From: Bacteroidales bacterium
GTDB lineage: Bacteria; Bacteroidota; Bacteroidia; Bacteroidales; F082
Assembly: GCA_013141455.1 (NCBI GenBank)
Contig: JABFQW010000039.1
Coordinates: 1-51,560, forward strand
Direction of reading: 5' to 3'
Length of the DNA: 51,560 bases
Position 1 is the stretch's first letter, and the number at the start of each line of letters is the position of its first letter. Below are positions 42,372 to 50,480 of the stretch, piece by piece. The notes below the pieces were generated by a model, which was not told where the DNA came from, did not search any database, and worked only from the letters and a program-made list of their open reading frames with translations. The position numbers were made by a program, and so were the translations under genes.

Positions 42372-43550
42372 ATGTATAGTTTTTACATTTTACTGATCAT
42401 CATCGTGTTTGCTGCGATTGTAGGATGCGTTGAATATTACCGTCATCAACGTCGTATTTATTCGATTCCGATACGCATTCACATCAACGGAACACGGGGG
42501 AAGTCGAGTGTGACACGCCTTATTGGCGCCGGATTACGGGCTGGTGGTATTACAAATATCACTAAGGTTACCGGCACATATCCGCGCCTGATTCTTGAGG
42601 ATGGTAGCGAAACATACATACATCGAAAGTCGGCTCCCAATATCCTTGAGCAGTTATCCATTGTGAAATACGCCGCTTCGCATAAAGTCCAGGCGATCGT
42701 GATGGAATGTATGGCCTTGCAGCCACAGTATCAATCGATTACAGAAGATAAAATGATTCATTCCAATGTGAATGTGATGACCAATGTTCGGCTCGATCAC
42801 ACTGATGTGATGGGTCATACGTTGCCTGAAATTGCCGAAACTATGGGGCGTACCATTCCGAAAAACGGTCATTTCTTTTCATCTGAGAATGTTCATCCTC
42901 ATCTGCTGAAACAAATAGCCGATAAACGGAAAACTGTTTCTCATTTTATTGATTTGCAATCGGTTTTACCTGAGGAGATGCAGGGATTCGGATACATCGA
43001 ACACCGCGACAATGTTGCTTTGGCGCTCGCAGTTTGCCAGCATTTGAAAATAGACCGCGACACGGCCCTGAAGGGAATGTATGCAGCGGTTCCGGATGCC
43101 GGCGCATTGAAAGTTTCCCGGGTGGATTCTTTCGGGAAACAAATGGTTTTTTACAATGCCTTTGCTGCCAACGACCCCGAATCGACCTTGATGGTGTGGC
43201 AGAAAATCAGGGGCGAGATTGGCTTCAACGGAACTCGCATCGTTCTGTTAAACACCCGGCAGGACAGGCTTTACCGTGCCCGTCAGCTTGCCGAAATGAT
43301 TGGTAAGCGGATCGACAATGAGATGGATTATCTGATGCTTATCGGGCAATCGGTAGATGTGGTTGAAGGTATGGCAATCGGTTACGGGATTCCAAACCAG
43401 AAGATTATCAGCATCGGCTGGTCAACACCCGAAAAGGTTTTTGAAAAGGTATTGGCACTGACCGACAAAGCGTCTGTGGTTGTAGCCATTGGTAATATGG
43501 GAGGTATGGGCGCCGATACCGTTGAATATTTTGAAAACAGAAGTCATTAA
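42372..43550 (+). CDS. pgsB: Poly-gamma-glutamate synthase PgsB (CapB) homologue
   Basis: ATP-dependent amide ligase that elongates the gamma-linked glutamate chain at the inner membrane. The 392-residue protein has one N-terminal helix (about 4-21), then the Mur-ligase-like P-loop HINGTRGKSSVTR (37-49), the MECMALQPQ segment and NVRLDHTDVMGHTLPEIAETM, all typical of PgsB. It begins 17 bp after the C25 gene and 2 bp before pgsC, so it is likely in one transcript with both. Other acids could be the substrate. Glutamate is the family default. Confidence 0.93.
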   Translation: MYSFYILLIIIVFAAIVGCVEYYRHQRRIYSIPIRIHINGTRGKSSVTRLIGAGLRAGGITNITKVTGTYPRLILEDGSETYIHRKSAPNILEQLSIVKYAASHKVQAIVMECMALQPQYQSITEDKMIHSNVNVMTNVRLDHTDVMGHTLPEIAETMGRTIPKNGHFFSSENVHPHLLKQIADKRKTVSHFIDLQSVLPEEMQGFGYIEHRDNVALALAVCQHLKIDRDTALKGMYAAVPDAGALKVSRVDSFGKQMVFYNAFAANDPESTLMVWQKIRGEIGFNGTRIVLLNTRQDRLYRARQLAEMIGKRIDNEMDYLMLIGQSVDVVEGMAIGYGIPNQKIISIGWSTPEKVFEKVLALTDKASVVVAIGNMGGMGADTVEYFENRSH

Positions 43551-43552
43551 CT

Positions 43553-44005
43553 ATGATAGAATTAGCCATAACATTGGGATTAATTTTAAGCCTGCTCTCC
43601 TACGAGGTCTTTGGCCTGGCTGCCGGAGGTATTGTAGTGCCGGGTTATATTGCATTGCAACTTTCGCATCCCGACAGGCTTGCGGGGATTATAGGAGTGA
43701 GCTTAGCTACATATCTCATCATCAAGGTGTTGGGAAATTATACGTTTTTATACGGTCGCCGTCAGATGGTACTTAGTTTGTTACTTGGATGCCTGTTGGC
43801 CAATTTCTCACGATATTTTCTCACCCTTGATCTGGCCGGCACCACCCTCGAACTTCAGGCCGTTGGCTGGGTGATACCGGGATTGATCGCTCACTGGTTT
43901 GCTAAACAGGGTGTTTTTAAAACCGTTAGTGTGTTGTTCATTTCATCGGTTTTGGTGCGTTTGATTCTGATTTTGTTTTTCATGGGAGCATTGCTACCTC
44001 AATAA
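43553..44005 (+). CDS. pgsC: Poly-gamma-glutamate biosynthesis protein PgsC (CapC) homologue
   Basis: A 150-residue protein with four or five membrane helices, starting MIELAITLGLILSLLSYEVFGLAAGGIVVPGYIAL, which is the conserved PgsC N-terminus. It partners PgsB in the membrane synthase. Length is normal. It begins 2 bp after pgsB and ends 11 bp before the third gene. No pgsA/capA follows. Confidence 0.93.
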   Translation: MIELAITLGLILSLLSYEVFGLAAGGIVVPGYIALQLSHPDRLAGIIGVSLATYLIIKVLGNYTFLYGRRQMVLSLLLGCLLANFSRYFLTLDLAGTTLELQAVGWVIPGLIAHWFAKQGVFKTVSVLFISSVLVRLILILFFMGALLPQ

Positions 44006-44016
44006 TCATTTAGAAG

Positions 44017-45174
44017 ATGTATAAATTCAGGGCAAAATCCAATATCGTTTTAGGTCTGTTGTTTCTCTTGTCTTTGCTTGCTCTTATCGTGGTCGAGAAT
44101 GGCAAGGTTGACGTGAAACAGGCGTGGTACAAAGAAAAATTGGAAGCAGCACAGCTCTCCGAGATGGCTGCCAACCAGATCAAAAACCACCGGCTCGAAA
44201 AAGGAATTTTTGTGGATATTATCAACGATCCGAATCAGACTTCACTGATCGGTCAGGAATACACGCTTATTACCACTGACCGGGGCGATGTGAACTCAAA
44301 GCTATCGACCACCAACCCGAATTTTGCTGCGGCAATCGTGCAGATGCTGAAAGAAGCCGGCCTGAAAGAAAAAGACCCTGTCGCCGTTGCCTTTTCGGGA
44401 TCGTTTCCCGGAATGAATATCTCGGTGATCGCCGCCTTAGAAACACTGAAATTGCGTCCCATCATCATCACCTCGGTTGGAGCATCCAACTATGGTGCCA
44501 ACGATCCATATTTTACCTGGCTCGATATGGAGGAGGTGCTTAATCAATCGAACATTTTTCACACGAGGTCGGTAGCGGCTTCCATCGGTGGCGGGTTTGA
44601 TGTCGGCAGGGGCTTGAGCCCTGAAGGCCGCGACCTGATTGTGAAAGCCATCGAACGAAACAAGGTTCAGTTTGTGAATGAAAGAGATCTTGAGCAAAGC
44701 ATTTCGAAACGTATGGAGATTTATGAGAAGGCGGCTCATGGTAAGCCAATCAAAGCCTTTATCAACGTTGGTGGCGGTATCGCAAGTCTGGGAAACTCAA
44801 TCAATGGCAAACTAATTGCTTCGGGTCTGACTGAATATTTGCCAGCCGGAAACTTCCCTGTTCGCGGTGTGATCATCCAGATGGGCCAGAAACGAATCCC
44901 GGTCATTCATCTTTTGAATGTTGAACAACTGCTTGCCCGGTTCGGATTGCCTGATAGCCCGGTGCCATTGCCCGATCCCGGGGATGGCGGTATTTTTGTT
45001 CAACGGAAATATGATATACGAATCACAGCAGTCGCTGCTTTGTTTCTGATTGTTGTGATCGTTTTCGTTTATCTGGCAGAGCGTAAACACCATCGTCTTG
45101 GAACTGATGTTGTTCCTTTGAGCAATAAGTTTTCATCGGCTGAAAGGGATCAATCCGGTTCTGATGAATTGTGA
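44017..45174 (+). CDS. pgsW: Poly-gamma-glutamate system protein (PgsW-type)
   Basis: A 385-residue inner-membrane protein with helices at about 9-27 and 333-350 and a periplasmic domain between. The domain contains VAVAFSGSFPGMNISVIAALETLKLRPIIITSVGASNYGANDPYFTW and GGFDVGRGLSPEGR, features I associate with the family named poly-gamma-glutamate system protein. Such proteins accompany PgsB and PgsC where CapA/PgsA is missing. Its C-terminal cytoplasmic tail is about 35 residues. It lies 11 bp after pgsC. Function is untested, but a transfer or chain-handling role fits. Confidence 0.85.
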   Translation: MYKFRAKSNIVLGLLFLLSLLALIVVENGKVDVKQAWYKEKLEAAQLSEMAANQIKNHRLEKGIFVDIINDPNQTSLIGQEYTLITTDRGDVNSKLSTTNPNFAAAIVQMLKEAGLKEKDPVAVAFSGSFPGMNISVIAALETLKLRPIIITSVGASNYGANDPYFTWLDMEEVLNQSNIFHTRSVAASIGGGFDVGRGLSPEGRDLIVKAIERNKVQFVNERDLEQSISKRMEIYEKAAHGKPIKAFINVGGGIASLGNSINGKLIASGLTEYLPAGNFPVRGVIIQMGQKRIPVIHLLNVEQLLARFGLPDSPVPLPDPGDGGIFVQRKYDIRITAVAALFLIVVIVFVYLAERKHHRLGTDVVPLSNKFSSAERDQSGSDEL

Positions 45175-45246
45175 CAGAATTGAAGACGGTAAATGAATTT
45201 TAACACGGTAAATTCTTTAAATATTGATTATGAAATTTAAAAACAC

Positions 45247-46152
45247 ATGAAAAAAATTCAGTTTGTATGTTTGATTTTGTTTCTCCTTAGCATGGGTGTA
45301 ATGGCTCAGTCGGGCGGGAAACCGAAGTATCTGAAACCAACCAATTTCCAGAAAAGGGTAGCTACCGTCACCTCGGGTAAAACACGGAATTACTATTCGT
45401 TGCATACCGTCAAGCCATCGGTGATAACGGTTAATGGCCCCGGGAAACTGCGGGTAATATCGCGCGGAAGGTTTAAACCTGCCACGGGAGACAAAATCAA
45501 ATATGAGATATTTTATACTGTTGATGCCGGCGCCCGGAAAAGCGCCCTGGTGAATGCTGCCGAACGCTCAAAAAATGCCACTTATGTGAACGGGACGCTG
45601 GGAGTACCGGCACAGAACCGTGAATTTGAAATCGTGTTGGAAAGAGGGACCCATACCATCGAATTTTTACTGAAAGACAGTATCGTTCCCGCAGCAGTCC
45701 GCTATGTTTTTGTACCCTCGAAACCAAAAAAACAGGAGTGGATGGCTTTTTCGCCCCTGCAACCTTCTGAACCTGTCGATCTGATTTCGAAAGAGTCCAC
45801 GGTTACTTATTATCGTTTTTCGGATGGGAAACCCCTGAAGATTGAGGTCAATGGACCGGCCGAATTACGTGTGATGACCCGGATAGAGATGCAATACCAG
45901 ATGAAAGGCAGGATCGATTACCGTGTGCAGGTGAAAGAAAATGATAAGGTTCTGAACACCTACCAGCTGAGCAGCGACCGCTCGGAAATGGCGACTTACA
46001 AAGATCGTCAGGATGTTGTGCCAGGTAAGGCACGTGAGTTTGTGATCGATGTCCCGAAAGGAAAACATTTTTTTGAAATCAGTTCAGCGGATAAAAACAC
46101 CGTGTTGGGACGGATTATGTTACCCAAAAAGGATGTGAAATTGGTAAAATGA
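45247..46152 (+). CDS. Secreted protein made of two related beta domains
   Basis: A 301-residue exported protein; signal peptide MKKIQFVCLILFLLSMGVMA, then a basic linker. The mature part is an internal duplication. Repeat 1 (about 38-145) holds SVITVNGPGKLRVISR, and repeat 2 (about 176-295) holds KIEVNGPAELRVMTR. Both later carry an ERS/DRS..ATY turn and an E/P-rich end (NREFEIVLERGTH and AREFVIDVPKGKH). I do not recognise a named domain. It lies 72 bp after pgsW and likely belongs to the polymer locus as a periplasmic or surface part. Confidence 0.75.
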   Translation: MKKIQFVCLILFLLSMGVMAQSGGKPKYLKPTNFQKRVATVTSGKTRNYYSLHTVKPSVITVNGPGKLRVISRGRFKPATGDKIKYEIFYTVDAGARKSALVNAAERSKNATYVNGTLGVPAQNREFEIVLERGTHTIEFLLKDSIVPAAVRYVFVPSKPKKQEWMAFSPLQPSEPVDLISKESTVTYYRFSDGKPLKIEVNGPAELRVMTRIEMQYQMKGRIDYRVQVKENDKVLNTYQLSSDRSEMATYKDRQDVVPGKAREFVIDVPKGKHFFEISSADKNTVLGRIMLPKKDVKLVK

Positions 46153-46235
46153 TACCGCAGATTCAAAGAAATGAAGCCACAGATTCACAGATTAGAGAAT
46201 CCATGGATTAAAAAATGCCACAGATTAGCTTCGCT
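46153..46235. repeat. CCACAGATT-type repeat remnants
   Basis: Several degenerate copies of ACAGATT (CGCAGATTC, CCACAGATTCACAGATT, CCACAGATTAG) spaced irregularly before the beta-barrel gene. Such degenerate repeats are common in Bacteroidota. Confidence 0.45.
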
Positions 46236-46337
46236 GAAATTGTTCAAAAATTTGAAAACCATGATTAAAATATGACGCAGCTAATCAATGACTTAACCGG
46301 ATGCGAATCCATCTGCCTGATTTTTGAAAATCAATAA

Positions 46338-47483
46338 ATGAATAAAATGAGAAATAAAAATAATTTCAAAATACCCGTCATTCTGTTGGTGATTCTGGCT
46401 TTTTTTGTTCAGCCAGCCGATGTGATAGGTCAAAAGAAGACGAAGAAAAGTAAGAAAAAGCGACCGGAGCTGGCCGTTGAGTTCAATCTTTCGACGACCT
46501 ATGATGATAATATTCTGAAATATTCGGAAAAGTACCTCGAACGTTTCGACAGGAGTGAGGATCAGGGACGGTTTCACATCGCTACCTACGATGACGTTAT
46601 TTTTTCACCGGCATTGAAACTTTCATCCACTTTCAGAATATTCGGGAAGCTGCGTACCAAGGTAAACGCCGACTTCAGCCAGTATCTGTATCTGAAAAAT
46701 GACGTCAAAAACTGGAACAGCATGAATGTCGGCATCCAGCAATATGTGGCGAAACAGGCCAGTTTCAAAATATTCTACAGTTATATCCCCGATTTTTATG
46801 TGCGTCATTTCCGCGACAGCGATTGGGTGGATGTTTACGGATATATTCCCGAAACTTTTCAGCCTTATTCATTTGCGAAGGAGAATCTGGGTTTCTGGGC
46901 TGAAAATACTTTTTTTAGCAGCAGCCGTGTCAGGCTCTCGTTCAATTACGCGAAGTATTATCACAACGAGCATTTTACCGAGTATGATTGTAACAACCTG
47001 AATTATGGGATCAACCTCTATCAGACTATCAATAAAAAGCTGAAGATCAGACTGGGATACGAATTTACGGCTTCAGATGCAAAAGGTTATGACGAAGCTT
47101 CGGAGAGCAAAGGAAATTCTGACGATTCGGATGCCTCCTACGACGAAGACGGTTATTCGGTTGGTTGTAGCTGGGACCTGCCATTCCTCCGAAAACTCGA
47201 CCCCAACTTTGATGCCGAAATTGAGTATATGAAACGGTATTATACGACCAAAAATTTTCTGGAACTTGATCAGGAACATGCCGGACGCGTGGATGATAAT
47301 ATGCGCCTGGGATTGAGTTACACAATGAAATTGAAAAAATCGCTGAAACTGTCAGTTTTTTATAACTATATGTTCAGGAATTCGGATACCCGTGCCATCG
47401 AAAACAAGGTGTATCTGTCAAACGAAAAAGATTACCGTCAGGCTCAGATCGGGCTTGAAATCATCTATAATTTTAAATTGTAA
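46338..47483 (+). CDS. Outer-membrane beta-barrel protein of unknown function
   Basis: A 381-residue protein: signal peptide (about 1-31), a Lys-rich stretch QKKTKKSKKKRPE (about 32-44), then alternating strands from ELAVEFNLSTTYDDNILKY to EIIYNFKL at the C-terminus, the pattern of a roughly 16-18 strand barrel. A Ser/Asp/Glu-rich loop (about 238-262) may be surface exposed. It follows the duplicated-domain protein after 185 bp and precedes a lipoprotein by 44 bp. Its place in the locus makes an outer-membrane export pore or anchor for the polymer a reasonable idea. Not shown by sequence. Confidence 0.78.
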   Translation: MNKMRNKNNFKIPVILLVILAFFVQPADVIGQKKTKKSKKKRPELAVEFNLSTTYDDNILKYSEKYLERFDRSEDQGRFHIATYDDVIFSPALKLSSTFRIFGKLRTKVNADFSQYLYLKNDVKNWNSMNVGIQQYVAKQASFKIFYSYIPDFYVRHFRDSDWVDVYGYIPETFQPYSFAKENLGFWAENTFFSSSRVRLSFNYAKYYHNEHFTEYDCNNLNYGINLYQTINKKLKIRLGYEFTASDAKGYDEASESKGNSDDSDASYDEDGYSVGCSWDLPFLRKLDPNFDAEIEYMKRYYTTKNFLELDQEHAGRVDDNMRLGLSYTMKLKKSLKLSVFYNYMFRNSDTRAIENKVYLSNEKDYRQAQIGLEIIYNFKL

Positions 47484-47527
47484 ACATCGAAATAATTCAT
47501 TGTTAAAAAGCTATAAACGAACAGAAT

Positions 47528-48541
47528 ATGAAAATAAATAAACTTTTACTCCTGTTGTTGCCCGGCCTGTTGATGCTGAGCTGCGGAAAGCCGACCAATC
47601 CTGAATCGATACAACCGGAAGATTTGTCGGGAGGATATAAAATCGTGAAGGTATTCCCGACTTTCGGTTATGCTCAGGATGTGGTCAAAAAAGACAGTCT
47701 GCTTTACATTGCCCAGGGGCAGGGTGGTCTGATGATCGTGAGTGTGGCCGATCCGGTCAATCCAAAAACGATTTCTCCTGCCACGGATGATGCCCGCGGA
47801 TATTCGACCAAAGTTGCAGTGAAAGACAGTGTGGCCTACCTTGCGGCAGGTACGTTCGGCATCACCGTGATTGATGCCGCCGACCCGTATCTTCCTGTGG
47901 TTACTGTTTCGAACCTGAATATGAAACCGGCACGTGAAATGCACATCATGGGAAATTATATGTTTACGGCGATCAGCGAGCAGGGAATTAAGATTGCCGA
48001 CATCAGTTATCCATCAGAGCCCGATGTCAGAGGAGGAATCAGCACGACCGGTTATGCCTTTGGTTTAACAACAACTGCCGACAGCAATTATCTCATCGCA
48101 GCCTGTGGCGAAATGGGCTTGTCGGTATATGATATCTCCGATTTTCAGGAGGGTTTCGGCGTTTATCACCGGATCGGATGGTGCGATACACCCGGTAGTG
48201 CCGAGGCGATTGCACTTTCAGAGACAAATTCATTGGCCTTTTTAGCCTGTGGTACAGCCGGTTTACAGATTATTGATTATTCCGATACTACCAATATTCA
48301 TATCGTCGGAAGCTTCGACAACGGCGGATATGCGAAAGATTTGATTTATAGGAACAACCGGATTTATATGACCAACGAATTGAGCGGTCTGCAGATCATC
48401 GATGTGTCGGATGTTACGAATCCCACGCTGGCCGGGGTTCTGGATTCGGAATATGCACTCGGATTAGATATGGATGACAACTATATTTATATGACCGATG
48501 AGGTGGAAGGACTGATTGTGATCAAAATCCCTGAACATTAA
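47528..48541 (+). CDS. LVIVD-repeat beta-propeller lipoprotein
   Basis: A 337-residue lipoprotein (signal MKINKLLLLLLPGLLMLSC, lipidated Cys 19). The rest is a chain of LVIVD-type propeller units, each with a hydrophobic strand plus IxIVDVSDPxxP turn: GGLMIVSVADPVNP, GITVIDAADPYLP, GIKIADISYPSEP, GLSVYDISDF, GLQIIDYSDTTN, GLQIIDVSDVTNP. Six or seven blades are expected. Such proteins sit at the outer membrane and bind proteins or polymer. It is 44 bp after the barrel gene. Confidence 0.85.
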   Translation: MKINKLLLLLLPGLLMLSCGKPTNPESIQPEDLSGGYKIVKVFPTFGYAQDVVKKDSLLYIAQGQGGLMIVSVADPVNPKTISPATDDARGYSTKVAVKDSVAYLAAGTFGITVIDAADPYLPVVTVSNLNMKPAREMHIMGNYMFTAISEQGIKIADISYPSEPDVRGGISTTGYAFGLTTTADSNYLIAACGEMGLSVYDISDFQEGFGVYHRIGWCDTPGSAEAIALSETNSLAFLACGTAGLQIIDYSDTTNIHIVGSFDNGGYAKDLIYRNNRIYMTNELSGLQIIDVSDVTNPTLAGVLDSEYALGLDMDDNYIYMTDEVEGLIVIKIPEH

Positions 48542-48596
48542 ACTAAATGACTATTTGCTTGCTTACCTAAGCAAATAACCTTTAAAATAGTTAATT

Positions 48597-48974
48597 ATGT
48601 TAGAGAATGATATCTCCGAAAAAATAATCGGTTGCGCAATTGAGGTACATAAATCACTTGGTCCAGGTTTACTTGAAAGCGCTTACCTTGGGTGTTTGTT
48701 TTACGAATTACAAAAGGCAGGTTTACAAGTTGAAAAGCAAAAGCCTTTACCACTAATCTATAAAGAAGTCAAGCTGGATGTCGGCTACCGCATAGATCTG
48801 TTTGTAGAAGAGAAAGTAATTATCGAACTTAAGTCTGTCGAGGCGCTAAACGAAATACATATAGCCCAGGTTTTAACTTACCTGAAACTATCTGATTGTA
48901 AGTTAGGATTACTGATGAATTTTAATGTTTTACGTGTAGTTGATGGAATAAAAAGATTGGTCAACAAGCTATAG
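48597..48974 (+). CDS. GxxExxY protein (PD-(D/E)xK nuclease-like)
   Basis: A 125-residue cytoplasmic protein with the GxxExxY motif at GPGLLESAY and the sequence GYRIDLFVEEKVIIELKSVE (D…ExK, about 63-82), the catalytic residues of a PD-(D/E)xK nuclease fold. Family function is unknown. It lies between the propeller lipoprotein and a DUF1624-like gene, and inverted repeats follow directly, so it may have come in as a small mobile unit rather than being part of the locus. Confidence 0.88.
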   Translation: MLENDISEKIIGCAIEVHKSLGPGLLESAYLGCLFYELQKAGLQVEKQKPLPLIYKEVKLDVGYRIDLFVEEKVIIELKSVEALNEIHIAQVLTYLKLSDCKLGLLMNFNVLRVVDGIKRLVNKL

Positions 48975-49303
48975 CTTTGCGGCTCTCTGCGCAAAAACTT
49001 TGCGGTTCTCTGCGGTTATCTTTTTTTTACCGCAGAGTTACGCAAAGAAGACGCAGAGAACCGCAGAGTAATGTAATATCAGGAATGCGAGCTGAACGTC
49101 ATATTAAATTAATTTGTTACTGAAAGTTATTTTTTTTTGTCAGGCTGAGAGCAGCCTGCTTCGGCAACAAGTAGATGTGATATAAATGAATCACAATAGG
49201 CACTAAGCAGGCACAAAGGATAAAAAAATATTTATACATTGCTATGTGTCAAATAGTTGCCTTTAGTTAACGCAAATACGAAATATGAGTAATAATTACT
49301 TTT
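48975..49303. other. Gene-free stretch with large inverted repeat and REP-like element
   Basis: At 48998-49016 and 49029-49047 CTTTGCGGTTCTCTGCGGT and ACCGCAGAGTTACGCAAAG pair (16 of 19) around TATC plus eight T. Looser matching arms extend this to about 48974-49072. A second element, TGTCAGGCTGAGAGCAGCCT (first 20 bases), lies at 49138-49166. I see no gene in the rest. Confidence 0.55.
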
Positions 49304-50464
49304 TTGGAGACTCTACCTGTAAACATCGTGGAAAATAAAACCGGTCAACCCTTTGTCAGCACCCTTCAGCCTAAGCAGCGGTTCGATTTTATCGATCAGT
49401 TTCGTGGGTTGGTCGGCATATTGATGTTACTTGGCTACAGTTCGTATTATTTCAATTCGATCTGGCTGAGTTTCGATCCGCTCGATCCGGTTTTCCCGGG
49501 CTGGAGTCAGTTTGTTCTCAGGTATGTGGGTTACCTCTGTGCCCCCGGTTTTCTGATGATGTCGGGAGCCATGGTATGGTGGTCGTATCAGCAACGTATC
49601 CGAAAAGGAATTTCCGGTTGGACTGCTCGCTGGCACCTGATTCAACGGGGGCTATTTCTGGTTGTTGTGCAGATGACCTGGGTCAATTCGTCATGGGGAG
49701 GTTTCAGTGAGTTTCAGCCCTGGCATCTGGGAATCATCGCTACTATTGGTTTGTCGATGATTTTTCTGACTTTGATTGTGAGTTGGCATTGGCAGATAAG
49801 GCTCCTCGTTGGCTTCGTCATTTTTATGATTTATCCGTTTCTGCTCACGATTCCATACAATACTGAAGTGATGTGGCAACAGGTGCTGATGCAGACTTTC
49901 ATCGATGCCGGTGAGTTTAACAAATATCCGGTGATTCCCTGGTTTGCCCTTGCAACACTCGGATCGGGTATGGCTACAGCCTGGCTTCAGGTTTGGAAAA
50001 CTGATAAGAAACGCATATTGATGAGTTTTCTGATTGCAACGTTAGTATTGATCACGGCGATTGCAATTCGACTGGGACGAGGTTACGGCAATATCTTTCC
50101 ATACTCGGATTTTGGTGGTTATTCCTTTTTAATCGACCAAAAATATCCGCCAAGCCTGTTCATGAACCTCTGGTTTTTTGCGATGGTTGTTTTTGGAATT
50201 ACTGCGTTTATTGCCATCGGACACGTGGCGCCGAAACTCCTGAAAGTATTCGCTATTGTTGGGAAAGTACCTCTGTTTTTTTATGCGATGCACCTCGCGA
50301 TCCTGGGGATATTTGTGAAACGATTCGACCTGTTTTACCGCGAAGGCGGAGTGATGACTTCGCTGATTGGGTTGGCTGTAATGCTGGTGGTGATGCTTCC
50401 GCTTTGCCAATGGTTTTATGGTGTAAAAAGCCGGAGTAAGAATTATTTCATTCGTTTAATATGA
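49304..50464 (+). CDS. Multi-pass membrane protein, DUF1624/acyltransferase-like
   Basis: A 386-residue protein with about ten helices. It starts with RFDFIDQFRGLVGILMLLGYSSYYF, the D-x2-RG motif of DUF1624 and heparan-glucosaminide acetyltransferase-like membrane acyltransferases. PGFLMMSGAMVWW and FFYAMHLAILGIFVKRF (with H at about 340) fit too. A TTG start at 49304 is assumed; a GTG at 49328 is a plausible alternative. Within the locus it might acylate a surface polymer or lipid, but this is inference. The next gene begins 16 bp downstream. Confidence 0.72.
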   Translation: METLPVNIVENKTGQPFVSTLQPKQRFDFIDQFRGLVGILMLLGYSSYYFNSIWLSFDPLDPVFPGWSQFVLRYVGYLCAPGFLMMSGAMVWWSYQQRIRKGISGWTARWHLIQRGLFLVVVQMTWVNSSWGGFSEFQPWHLGIIATIGLSMIFLTLIVSWHWQIRLLVGFVIFMIYPFLLTIPYNTEVMWQQVLMQTFIDAGEFNKYPVIPWFALATLGSGMATAWLQVWKTDKKRILMSFLIATLVLITAIAIRLGRGYGNIFPYSDFGGYSFLIDQKYPPSLFMNLWFFAMVVFGITAFIAIGHVAPKLLKVFAIVGKVPLFFYAMHLAILGIFVKRFDLFYREGGVMTSLIGLAVMLVVMLPLCQWFYGVKSRSKNYFIRLI

Positions 50465-50480
50465 AAAAGGAAGAAGCGGA

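Noticed and set aside
48974-49072. Possible CRISPR array
   Set aside because: The repeats are inverted, close together and without unique spacers of constant size; no cas genes are nearby.
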